Shown piece after piece: positions 27,404 to 34,896 of a stretch of 55,025 nt of DNA. This DNA is from Verrucomicrobium sp. BvORR034 (GTDB lineage Bacteria; Verrucomicrobiota; Verrucomicrobiia; Verrucomicrobiales; Verrucomicrobiaceae). The notes beneath the pieces were generated by a model. It was given only the letters and a program-made list of their open reading frames with translations, did not search any database and was not told where the DNA came from. A program made the translations under genes and the position numbers. How positions within the stretch are numbered: position 1 is the first letter of the stretch; every line of letters begins with the position of its first letter. The stretch lies in the NCBI RefSeq assembly GCF_000739635.1, contig NZ_BATQ01000009.1:1-55025 (forward strand), read 5' to 3'.

Positions 27404-27874
27404 ATGAAAAACACGCTGGTCATCGCCGCTCTGGCCTCCGGCGCCATCGTGACGCTGGCCCACTGCAGCAAACAGAGCCCCGCTGCGGAGACGTCTGTGG
27501 GGTCACCTTCTGCCCTGGCAGCCTCTGACCGCGCCGCGTTGGTGGAACGCGGACGACACCTGGTGGAATCCGTAGGGATGTGCACCGACTGCCATGCGCC
27601 CCGTCTGCCCAGTGGCGAGTTTGACAAGAGCCGCTATCTCATGGGGAGCGAGTTGCCCTTCAGGCCCACCATCCCCATGCCGTTTGTTCCGGTGGCCCCG
27701 CCTCTGGCCGGGCTGCCCACTCTGCCTACGGACGAGGTGGCCGTGGAGTTCATGATGACGGGCAAGCGGCCCTCAGGAGCACCGGTGATGCCGCCCATGC
27801 CGCAGATCCGACTGAAGCGCGACGAAGCGGAGGCCGTGGTGGCCTACCTGCGCAGTCTGAAGCCCGCCGCGTAG
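27404..27874 (+). CDS. Mono-heme cytochrome c, probable lipoprotein
   Basis: 156 aa from the ATG giving MKNTLVIAALASGAIV; ATG 27392 and GTG 27362 are in-frame alternatives, and AGGAGG lies just before the GTG. A leader is followed by Cys21 in TLAHCSK, a lipobox with an unusual His at -1. The heme site is Cys60-x-x-Cys63-His64 (CTDCH). Met residues in GAPVMPPMPQ near the C-terminus can give the sixth ligand. Small class I-like cytochromes of this kind shuttle electrons in the periplasm. Divergent from acs across about 260 bases. Confidence 0.85.
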   Translation: MKNTLVIAALASGAIVTLAHCSKQSPAAETSVGSPSALAASDRAALVERGRHLVESVGMCTDCHAPRLPSGEFDKSRYLMGSELPFRPTIPMPFVPVAPPLAGLPTLPTDEVAVEFMMTGKRPSGAPVMPPMPQIRLKRDEAEAVVAYLRSLKPAA

Positions 27875-27907
27875 AGCACGGCGGGCACTTCGAAGTTTCC
27901 CTCTGAC

Positions 27908-27950
27908 AGATCCGCCTGCCAGGACCACCTAATCCCGGGTGGGCGGATCT
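27908..27950 (+). terminator. Inverted repeat downstream of cytochrome gene
   Basis: AGATCCGCC (27908-27916) and GGCGGATCT (27942-27950) are perfect 9-bp arms with a 25-base loop, followed by TCCATTTTC. It may end the cytochrome transcript; it overlaps the 3' end of the convergent small gene. Confidence 0.5.
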
Positions 27951-28369
27951 TCCATTTTCAGATTGGGGTACAATCCCCGTTCCAGTTGCCCTTCACGATA
28001 CGGCACCCGGCGTTCCCAAAGGGGGACGGCGTGGGGATTTGGCGGCAGCGGGGCCGCGTAGGGCTGGCTCACTGCCGGCTCAGGGGTGAACTGCACGGGT
28101 CGCAGCAGCGATCCTGCGGGCGCAGGGGAGAGGTCCGTACCGAAACTCCAAGACCTTTCCTCGCCCGGAGTCAGCCATGGGGGGCTGGGGATTGGAGCGA
28201 GAAGATTCTCGGCCTCAGGCAGTTGCGGTGGGGTTGTGGTGTCAGGTTCCACCAGCGAGAGGGATGGCGGCGGCGGGGCTGTTGTCGGCGGGGGCGTTCG
28301 CCAGAGTGACCAGGCGAGGGCCACGTTTAGCGCCAAAGATATGGCAAGTGCGAGCTTCAATGCTTTCAT
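27929..28369 (-). CDS. Proline-rich, membrane-anchored small protein
   Basis: 146 aa from the ATG giving MKALKLALAISLALNVALAW; GGAGG lies 7 bases before it, which decides the start. A much longer in-frame reading upstream runs antisense through the PhnP-like gene and is rejected. Residues 5-26 form a signal anchor, the rest is proline-rich (TPPPTTAPPPPS, PSPPWLTPGEERSW) and looks disordered, ending LYPNLKMEDPPTRD. Not recognised. It is probably an inner-membrane protein with a periplasmic tail. Divergent from the PhnP-like gene, 63 bp between starts. Confidence 0.7.
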   Translation of the reverse strand: MKALKLALAISLALNVALAWSLWRTPPPTTAPPPPSLSLVEPDTTTPPQLPEAENLLAPIPSPPWLTPGEERSWSFGTDLSPAPAGSLLRPVQFTPEPAVSQPYAAPLPPNPHAVPLWERRVPYREGQLERGLYPNLKMEDPPTRD

Positions 28370-28432
28370 TGATGTTCCTCCAGCCTTTCTTTTGACACTC
28401 CTGCTGCATTTCCTGCTCACTCCCGCCCGTTC

Positions 28433-29218
28433 ATGGACTCCCTTCAGATCACCTTTCTTGGCACCGGAACCTCTGTCGGGATCCCCATGATCGGCTGTGA
28501 CTGTGCGACCTGTACGAGCAGTGACCCCCGCGATCAGCGTTCGCGGTCGTCGATCCTCGTGCGCACGCCGGAGGGCACCTATGTGGTGGATACCGGACCG
28601 GATTTTCGCACGCAGTGCCTGAGGGAGAAGTTGAAGGAGCTGGATGCCGCGCTCTACACGCATCCGCACATGGACCACCTCACCGGGTTCGATGACCTGA
28701 GGCGCTTTTGTGTGCCGGAGGACGCGGTGATGCCAATCTACGGCACCCCGGCATGTCTCCAGGTCATCCGCCGGATGTATGAGCACGCTTTCAATGGCGA
28801 GAACCGCTATCGCGGGTACCTCAAGCCGGAGGAGCATCCTGTCACCGGTCCGTTTTCCCTGGGTGAGACCCTGATCACCCCTCTGCCAGTCAAGCACGGC
28901 AAGGTGGAGACGGTGGGCTATCTCTTCTCCCGCGGGGGCCGCAAACTCTGTGCCTACCTCAGCGACATGAAGGAGCCGCTGGAGGGCACGGTGGAGCTGA
29001 TGAAGGGCGTGGACACCCTCATTGTGGATGCCCTGCGCCATACACCCCACCCCACGCACATGAATTTTGAGGAGGCTCTCGCGTTCCGTACGGCGGTGGG
29101 GCCGCGCCAGACCTGGTTCACCCACATCCAGTGCGAGATTCTGCACGCGCCGGAGGAACAGAAGTTGCCCGAGGACGTTCGCATCGCCTACGATGGCCTG
29201 AAGTTGAGCTGGCCCTAG
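28433..29218 (+). CDS. PhnP-like metallo-hydrolase
   Basis: 261 aa. MBL fold of the PhnP/tRNase-Z-like group: FLGTGTSVGIPMIGC at the N-terminus, a Cys-rich zinc site GCDCATC (21-27), the metal motif His77-x-His79-x-Asp81-His82 (THPHMDHLTG), PVKHGKVETVGY and YLSDMKEPL. PhnP cleaves cyclic phosphodiesters of ribose in phosphonate use, but no phn genes are present, so it may act as a general phosphodiesterase. The TIGR03790 gene starts 15 bp later and is probably in the same operon. Confidence 0.88.
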   Translation: MDSLQITFLGTGTSVGIPMIGCDCATCTSSDPRDQRSRSSILVRTPEGTYVVDTGPDFRTQCLREKLKELDAALYTHPHMDHLTGFDDLRRFCVPEDAVMPIYGTPACLQVIRRMYEHAFNGENRYRGYLKPEEHPVTGPFSLGETLITPLPVKHGKVETVGYLFSRGGRKLCAYLSDMKEPLEGTVELMKGVDTLIVDALRHTPHPTHMNFEEALAFRTAVGPRQTWFTHIQCEILHAPEEQKLPEDVRIAYDGLKLSWP

Positions 29219-29233
29219 TGGGCAGTCGTTTCC

Positions 29234-30901
29234 ATGTACCCGAGACTCCGCCGCCTGTCCTTCCTGCCGCGATTCCCGCACCGCAGGGCGGGTTGTCTGC
29301 AGCTATGGGCAGTGGGATTGGGAGTCTTGATGACCGTCCTCGGTCCTGGTCAGGACGCATCGGCTCAGAGTCCGTCCCCGCCGCATGCCCTGCTGGAACC
29401 GGACGGCTGGGATCCCGCGGCAGAGACCATCGTGGTGTACAACAAGGACTTCGAGGGTTCTGAGGAACTGGCAAGGTACTATGCCTCGAAGCGAAAAATT
29501 TCCTCGGACCGTGTGATTGGCCTGAAGTGCCCGGTCGAGGAAACCATCTCAAGGGAAAAGTTTGAGTCCACAGTGCGGGAGCCCCTGTTGCGGCGGTTGA
29601 TTGAGAACAAGTGGTGGGCGCTGGAGAAGCGCGACCTGGTGGACCCGTCTGGCAAGCGCTACGGCCAGGTGCCCCAGGTGGTGCGGCAGGACATTCGTGT
29701 GGTGGTGCTCATGCGTGGCGTGCCGATCCGCGTGGAGCGTGTGCCCCACAACCGGGAACCGGCCATTGGCGAGGTGGATGAAGCCAGTGTGGACAGCGAG
29801 ATCGCTGCGCTGGGCCTGTTGCAACGGCCTATCAAGGGACCCCTGGAAAACCGGTACTATCAGAAGGGACAGCGTTTCGCCGATTGTCCGGAGGCCCGGG
29901 GGCAGCTGCTGGTGGGCCGCTTGGACGCGGCCGATGACGCCACGGTGCGTCGCATGATCGACGACTCTCTGAATGCCGAGCGCACCGGGCTTTGGGGGAG
30001 GGCGGTGGTGGACTTCTCGCTCATGGACGGCGGCTACGAGGAGGGGGAGCAGTGGCTCGCCAAGTGCGTGCAGATGTACCAGCGCGCTGGTGTGCCCGTG
30101 GCGGTGGATCGGTATCGCGAGGTCTTCCGGGATGAGTGGCCGCTCCCTGACACCGTATTGTATTTTGGCTGGTACACGAGCCAGATCACCGGGGCCATCG
30201 CCTCGCCCAACTTCCGCTTCAAGCCCGGGGCCATTGCCTGCCACCTGCATTCCTTCAGCGCCAGTGTGCTGCGCACCAAGTCAGAGGCCTGGGTCGGCCC
30301 GTTGCTGGAGAAGGGGGCCGCTGCCGCTCTTGGCAACGTGTGGGAGCCCTATCTGACGTTGACGGTTCACTTTGATCATCTCAATGAGCGCCTGCTCTCC
30401 GGGGCCACCCTTGGAGAGGCCGCATGGTCGTCCATGCCTGGCATCTCCTGGATGAACGTCGTGGTGGGGGACCCGCTCTACCGGCCGTTTCCCCGTCGAC
30501 GGGTCATGCCAGATGCAGCCTCGCCCGACCACGACTATGCGCTCTATGCCAGTCTGGTGGGGCGCTACCTGCCGCGCGACCCCAAGAAATTCCGCCGTGA
30601 GCTGCTGAAGACTGCCGAGGAGAAGCGCAGCGCGAATCTCCTCGAACTCATGGGCCTGCTCTCCGCAGTCGAAGGAAACAACCGTGAGTCGGCCGATTTC
30701 TTTCAGCATGCCGGTGCCTGGCAGGATGCGCCCGGTGACCAGCTCCGCTGTGCCCTGTATGAGAGTGAGGCCATCCGCCGCAAGGGGGAGTCGGATGCCA
30801 GCCTGGAAATGATCAAGCGCATGCTCAAAGACCAGCGCTATGCCGGCGTGCCCGCCCTAGGGGCGGCGACGGTGCTCAAGAAGGAGATGGGAGGAGGATA
30901 G
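29234..30901 (+). CDS. TIGR03790-type protein of unknown function
   Basis: 555 aa. A basic N-terminus and a hydrophobic stretch (about 22-45, ending DASAQS) suggest export. The body carries features of the TIGR03790 group: IVVYNKDFEGSEELARYYASKR, RVIGLKCP, VRVVVLMRGVPIRVE-like core, LVGRLDAADDATVRRMIDD, and PDTVLYFGWYTSQITGAIASPNFRFKPGAIACHLHSFSA (split). The family is known mainly from planctomycetes, verrucomicrobia and acidobacteria and has no assigned function. A C-terminal helical region (from about 440) looks TPR-like. Likely co-transcribed with the PhnP-like gene. Confidence 0.82.
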   Translation: MYPRLRRLSFLPRFPHRRAGCLQLWAVGLGVLMTVLGPGQDASAQSPSPPHALLEPDGWDPAAETIVVYNKDFEGSEELARYYASKRKISSDRVIGLKCPVEETISREKFESTVREPLLRRLIENKWWALEKRDLVDPSGKRYGQVPQVVRQDIRVVVLMRGVPIRVERVPHNREPAIGEVDEASVDSEIAALGLLQRPIKGPLENRYYQKGQRFADCPEARGQLLVGRLDAADDATVRRMIDDSLNAERTGLWGRAVVDFSLMDGGYEEGEQWLAKCVQMYQRAGVPVAVDRYREVFRDEWPLPDTVLYFGWYTSQITGAIASPNFRFKPGAIACHLHSFSASVLRTKSEAWVGPLLEKGAAAALGNVWEPYLTLTVHFDHLNERLLSGATLGEAAWSSMPGISWMNVVVGDPLYRPFPRRRVMPDAASPDHDYALYASLVGRYLPRDPKKFRRELLKTAEEKRSANLLELMGLLSAVEGNNRESADFFQHAGAWQDAPGDQLRCALYESEAIRRKGESDASLEMIKRMLKDQRYAGVPALGAATVLKKEMGGG

Positions 30902-30902
30902 C

Positions 30903-30944
30903 AATTAAAAATTAGGAATGATGAATTAGGAATTCTGAATGATG
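30903..30944 (+). repeat. AT-rich heptad array after TIGR03790 gene
   Basis: Six units AATTAAA, AATTAGG, AATGATG, AATTAGG, AATTCTG, AATGATG start one base after the stop codon. All begin AAT and keep period 7. The AT-rich composition stands out against the GC-rich surroundings. Confidence 0.75.
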
Positions 30945-31008
30945 AAGGCGGTGATTGGCCGATTGCATCGATTGTGGGAGCTGTCCGCGCAGTTGGTTTG
31001 AAGGAGCG

Positions 31009-31285
31009 TGACGCCAAGGGCGTCAAACAAACTAGCCCAGGGTAAGGCGAGGCACGAGCCGCCACCCTGGGTACTCTGGAAGGTAGATGCGAACTCCGAA
31101 GTGAGTTCTACAGACCGTAACAATCCCCCCTGAGATTGGTTGCCTCAAGCGGGACGGCTGTCTTTGCGCCATCTGGACGGTTTGTTGAACTCCGTTGGAG
31201 TTCCATCGCCTCATCATCGAAACCCAGGGTGGCGACCGCTTCGCGATCTTACCCTGGGCTACTTTGTCTCACGCCGTTGGCGTGA
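31009..31285. repeat. Inverted pair of ~100-bp composite palindromic elements
   Basis: The left copy (31009-31108) and right copy (31186-31285, reverse complement) have the same parts in the same order and spacing: a tri-loop palindrome (TGACGCC-AAG-GGCGTCA left; TCACGCC-GTT-GGCGTGA right), then TAGCCCAGGGTAAG, a variable GC segment, CCACCCTGGGT, and a GAACTC/GAGTTC palindrome. The CCCAGGGT blocks also pair within each copy. The spacer is 77 bases. No gene is present in 30945-31389. Confidence 0.85.
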
Positions 31286-31389
31286 AATTTCCATTGTTGA
31301 ATTCAAGCTGTCATGGAATGTTCCACGCCTTATGTGTCAAAAAACTCACTTGACGACGGGGAGGGTGATGAGGGAAGCTTGTCGCGAGC

Positions 31390-32268
31390 ATGATAGCATA
31401 CAACGACCCGTTGTGGCAGGCGCTCCAGGCTTTCGAGCTTGATGGAGCGAATGCCGAGCTGAGTTTCACCAAGAGACTCGCCCGGGAAAACGGATGGCAC
31501 CACGCCTACGCAGAGCAGGTGGTGGTGGAGTACAAGAAATTCCTCTGGCTGGCCATGCGTGCGGGGCATCCTGTGACGCCGTCAGACGAGGTGGACCAGG
31601 CCTGGCACCTGCATCTGGTGTACACGGAGTCCTACTGGGATGATCTGTGCGGCAAGGTGCTGGGGCGACCACTGCATCATGGCCCGACCAAGGGAGGAGC
31701 GAATGAGGACGCGAAATACCAGGACTGGTATGCCCGCACCCTGGCTTCTTACGAAGCGGCCTTTGACAGCCCGCCTCCCGTGGCGGTGTGGCCACCGCCG
31801 GAGGCGCGATTTGATACCCATGCGAGATTTCGCAGGGTGGATACCGGCAGCCATTGGGTGATTTCCAAGAACCTGTGGCGGCCGCGACTGTGGAAAGCAG
31901 CAGCCGCCGCCGCGGCGGTGACGGGGCTGGTTCTGACACTGGCGCAAGAGGCCCCCCATGCCGCCGACATGGCCCCCGTGAAGAGCGCAGAGATATTCTG
32001 GCTGTTCTTCATTGGCGTGGCGGTGGTGATCGTGATCAGCACCGCCGTAAAAAACCACCGTGGTGGTGGCAGAGGGGGGAGCGGATGTTCCTCGGTAGGA
32101 TCAGGTTGTTCCAGCGGAGCGGGAGGTGGTTGTGGCAGCAGTCACGGTCACAGCCATCATGACGGCCACTCCGGCTCAGGCCATGACAGCAGTGGCTGCG
32201 GCAGCGGCTCCAGTGGTTGCAGCAGCAGTGGCTGTGGAGGCGGCGGTTGCGGAGGCGGAGGCGACTGA
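31390..32268 (+). CDS. Glycine-rich-domain protein with Cys/Gly/His tail
   Basis: 292 aa. Residues 1-125 resemble the GRDP/DUF1399-like domain (KKFLWLAMRAGHPVTPSDEVDQAW..., with HLHLVYTESYWDD and LHHGPTKGG). Hydrophobic segments lie at about 160-180 and 196-215 (FWLFFIGVAVVIVIS). The last 70 residues are almost only Gly, Ser, Cys, His: seven cysteines, each in a GC pair, and a His cluster HGHSHHDGH. The tail would face one side of the membrane and could bind metal or be crosslinked. Resembles proteins with TIGR04222-type Cys/Gly tails; function unknown. It ends 2 bp from the convergent mazG stop. Confidence 0.75.
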   Translation: MIAYNDPLWQALQAFELDGANAELSFTKRLARENGWHHAYAEQVVVEYKKFLWLAMRAGHPVTPSDEVDQAWHLHLVYTESYWDDLCGKVLGRPLHHGPTKGGANEDAKYQDWYARTLASYEAAFDSPPPVAVWPPPEARFDTHARFRRVDTGSHWVISKNLWRPRLWKAAAAAAAVTGLVLTLAQEAPHAADMAPVKSAEIFWLFFIGVAVVIVISTAVKNHRGGGRGGSGCSSVGSGCSSGAGGGCGSSHGHSHHDGHSGSGHDSSGCGSGSSGCSSSGCGGGGCGGGGD

Positions 32269-32270
32269 CT

Positions 32271-33101
32271 TCAGCTCTGGGCGGAGGCCGGTAGATGCTT
32301 GGTGGCCTCCCACACGGCATCCATCTCCTCCAGGGTGCTGTCTTCCAGCGTCTTGCCCTGGGCGAGGATGATTTCCTCAACCCGACCGAACCGTCGTTCA
32401 AATTTGGCCGTCGCCGCAGCCAGAGCCGTCTCGGCATCCACTCCCAGCCGCCTGGCCACGTTGACCACGCTGTAGAGCAGGTCACCCACTTCATCCTCGA
32501 TGGCTTTCTGATCCTGCTGGGCCACGGCTTCGGCAATTTCCTGAACCTCCTCGTGCACCTTCGCCACCACTTGCTCGAAGTCCGGCCAGTCAAAGCCCAC
32601 CTTCGCGGCTTTCTTCTGGATCTTCTGCGCACGCATCAGTGCGGGCAGTCCATGGGAGACGCCATGCAGGTGGGGTTTGCGATCTGAGGCGCTGCCGCCC
32701 TTCTCCTGTTTCTTGATCTCATCCCATTGTTTGAGCACCCCTGCGGAACCGTCCACGGTGGTGTCCCCAAAGACATGAGGGTGGCGGCGAATGAGCTTCT
32801 CGGTGAGTTCTCGGGCAATCGAGTCCAGATCGAACACGCCGGTTTCTGAGGCGATCTCGGCATGCAGCACCGGCTGGAGCAGCAGATCACCCAGTTCCTC
32901 GCGCAAGTGCGCCATGTCGCCGTTGCGAATGGCTTCCGCGACCTCGTAGGCCTCCTCGATGAGGTGGGGGATGAGCGTCTCGTGAGTTTGTTCCTGGTCC
33001 CACGGGCAGCCGCCTGGGGCGCGCAGTCGGTGCACGACGGCACGCAGGTCAGCCAGGGCGTCGTCGGTGGGGGCAGGGGCAGGGGTCGGCACGGTGCTCA
33101 T
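32271..33101 (-). CDS. mazG: Nucleoside triphosphate pyrophosphohydrolase MazG
   Basis: 276 aa with two MazG repeats. The first has GGCPWDQEQTHETLIPHLIEE and EELGD (metal-binding EExxE...ExxD), the second HEEVQEIAEA and EDEVGDLLYSV. It hydrolyses NTPs and dNTPs to monophosphates, cleaning nucleotide pools and lowering ppGpp. The N-terminal 15 residues are Pro/Ala-rich and probably disordered. Cytoplasmic and complete. Confidence 0.95.
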   Translation of the reverse strand: MSTVPTPAPAPTDDALADLRAVVHRLRAPGGCPWDQEQTHETLIPHLIEEAYEVAEAIRNGDMAHLREELGDLLLQPVLHAEIASETGVFDLDSIARELTEKLIRRHPHVFGDTTVDGSAGVLKQWDEIKKQEKGGSASDRKPHLHGVSHGLPALMRAQKIQKKAAKVGFDWPDFEQVVAKVHEEVQEIAEAVAQQDQKAIEDEVGDLLYSVVNVARRLGVDAETALAAATAKFERRFGRVEEIILAQGKTLEDSTLEEMDAVWEATKHLPASAQS

Positions 33102-33154
33102 GGTGCCAGCATCATGGGAGTGATGCGCCCCCCGTCAACCTCTGGCTCGTGCCA

Positions 33155-33946
33155 TCATCGTAGAGGAATGGTGGTGCGGGGTTTGTGGTTCTCCTTCAGC
33201 CAGGCCTCCCAGGCGGCCATTGCAGCATGGTATTTCTCCGGGGAGACCAGCTCGACTGACGAGTCATTGTATCCCATCACGTAGCGGCTGCCGTGCAGCG
33301 GGATGGGGGAGGCCAGAATCGGAAGCCCTCCGGGAGCGCTGTCGTTCAGTCCCCCCAGCACCATCCAGGGGATCTTCATCTGCTTCTGCATAATGCCATG
33401 GGTGAGCTTCTCAAAGGGCTCTCCGGGATCCAGGATTTCTTCTTTGACCAGGTCTTCCAGTGTTTCGGGATATTCTCCACTGTGATCACTGGCGTAGATG
33501 CGCAGGGCGGTGATGAGCTGTCGGGCGTTGCTGATGTTGCGGGTGCTGTCCCAGATGTCGTCGAAGTAAAAAATGGGTTCCCGGAAGAAGTAGGAGATAT
33601 GGTGAATGACAAGCCCCGCGGCACCTCCGGCACCCGTGATCAAAAAGAGCACTGCCATGAACTGAGAGGTCCAGCGCCAGGCCCATTTCGCTTTCAAGCG
33701 AGCGAGCGCCATCCACTGACAGGCGACCAGCAGCACGACCAACAGGAGGAACGCAACACCGATGCTGGTCCCGTCCCATGCGGTCAGGGACGCGGTCTCT
33801 TTGAAATGGCGGATCCAGCCTGTCGCCAACCGCGTCAGAATTTCAAGCGCCCGGCCCCGGGCGAGATGGGCAAAGAGGAAGCAACCCAGGATGGCCAGAG
33901 TCGTGGCTCCCGCCCAAGCCAGGAACTTGCGATCAAGAATGGGCAT
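33155..33946 (-). CDS. Pseudopilin-head membrane protein, array member 1
   Basis: 263 aa from the ATG giving MPILDRKFLAWAG; an earlier ATG at 34030 would overlap the upstream gene by 77 bp. Three membrane segments (about 9-29, 63-85, 95-118) precede a soluble domain with ARQLITALRIYASDHSGEYP near 142, the pattern of verrucomicrobial pseudopilin (T2SS-G-like) heads, then PWMVLGGLNDSAPGGLPILA and YVMGYNDSSVELVSP. No prepilin peptidase site is present. Last gene of the five-gene array, 7 bp after member 2. The head probably faces the periplasm. Function unknown. Confidence 0.8.
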   Translation of the reverse strand: MPILDRKFLAWAGATTLAILGCFLFAHLARGRALEILTRLATGWIRHFKETASLTAWDGTSIGVAFLLLVVLLVACQWMALARLKAKWAWRWTSQFMAVLFLITGAGGAAGLVIHHISYFFREPIFYFDDIWDSTRNISNARQLITALRIYASDHSGEYPETLEDLVKEEILDPGEPFEKLTHGIMQKQMKIPWMVLGGLNDSAPGGLPILASPIPLHGSRYVMGYNDSSVELVSPEKYHAAMAAWEAWLKENHKPRTTIPLR

Positions 33947-33953
33947 GGTGAAG

Positions 33954-34733
33954 TTATTGGGTTGAACCTGAAGCCTCCCGCCGGCGCTGTAGAGCGGCCT
34001 CGCTGGCGGCAGGGTTAATCTCAGACGCACTGCCGTCGCGAGTGATCATGATGTGAACACTGCCCGAGACTGGGGTCGGCGAGAGTAGCAGTGGGAGGTC
34101 AGCGGCGTCTGAAGCGGCTCCTGCAGGCAAATAGATCCATGTTTGAGGCACCTCACCTGCTGGTTGCACCTGGATCAACCTGTTGAATTCGGAGGGTTCG
34201 ACCGTCCCTGCCGTCACGAGATCTTGCAACTTTGGAGGGTAATTGCCGCCATGAGCTTCGGCGTAAGCTCGCAGGTGTTGAGCGAGGTGGTTGCCACCCA
34301 CCTTGGCCATCAAAAGGTTCCGATCAACTCTTGATCGGAAGCAGTCGTTTTTGAGGAGCCACACGGCGTGGTGCAGGATGCCCACCGAGGCACATGTTGT
34401 GGCAAACAGAATGAGCAGCATGCTCATGATGGAGGCGGACCAACGCAGCTTCCAGGGGCGGGTACCCGCGTCGCTCCGCCGGGTGAACATTCGTAGCAAC
34501 AGGTGCAATGCTCCGAGGGTCGCAAGAAGTGTTGCTGAGCCCGCCGTGAATCCCTGCCAGGTGGGAACGATGGATGCGATTGCCTGGGCCGCGTGGAGGG
34601 TCCACCCAAACAGCAACCGGATCACAAACAAAATCAGGGGCACAACCACCCCAGGAATGAACAGCAGCATCCCCGCCGCCAGCAGGCCGCCGCAGACATA
34701 CTGGAAGATCCGGTGCAGCAGGGATTCTTTCAT
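33954..34733 (-). CDS. Pseudopilin-head membrane protein, array member 2
   Basis: 259 aa. Hydrophobic segments at about 13-43, 62-82 and 100-122, then the head motif NHLAQHLRAYAEAHGGNYPP near 146 and WIYLPAGAASDAADLPLLLS near 196 followed by SGSVHIMITRDGSASEIN. It keeps the layout of member 1 but has diverged strongly. It is separated from member 3 by 163 bases with a strong hairpin, so it may have its own transcript control. Function unknown. Confidence 0.78.
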   Translation of the reverse strand: MKESLLHRIFQYVCGGLLAAGMLLFIPGVVVPLILFVIRLLFGWTLHAAQAIASIVPTWQGFTAGSATLLATLGALHLLLRMFTRRSDAGTRPWKLRWSASIMSMLLILFATTCASVGILHHAVWLLKNDCFRSRVDRNLLMAKVGGNHLAQHLRAYAEAHGGNYPPKLQDLVTAGTVEPSEFNRLIQVQPAGEVPQTWIYLPAGAASDAADLPLLLSPTPVSGSVHIMITRDGSASEINPAASEAALQRRREASGSTQ

Positions 34734-34832
34734 GAGCGCCGCCCACTTTTGAGTGTACTTTCCTGTCCCGCGGAGGCGCAGAGGGAGAGGACGCCCGCAG
34801 GACGATTCACCGCCATTGTATCACGAAACATC

Positions 34833-34876
34833 AGGAGGCGCGCACTATGCGGGGATGGAATCCCCGCCTCCTTTTT
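34833..34876 (+). repeat. Nested hairpin with T-tract between array members 3 and 2
   Basis: AGGAGGCG and CGCCTCCT enclose a second perfect hairpin GCGGGGAT-GGA-ATCCCCGC (34849-34867). TTTT follows on the plus strand, so by form it is a plus-strand terminator, although both flanking genes are on the minus strand. It may be an inserted palindromic element. Confidence 0.6.
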
Positions 34877-34896
34877 GCAGGTGCAACCCCATCGGT

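Noticed and set aside
28370-29281. Long upstream extension of the minus-strand proline-rich gene across the PhnP-like gene
   Set aside because: The real start has a GGAGG site and a leader at 28369; the extension is antisense to a clear metallo-hydrolase.
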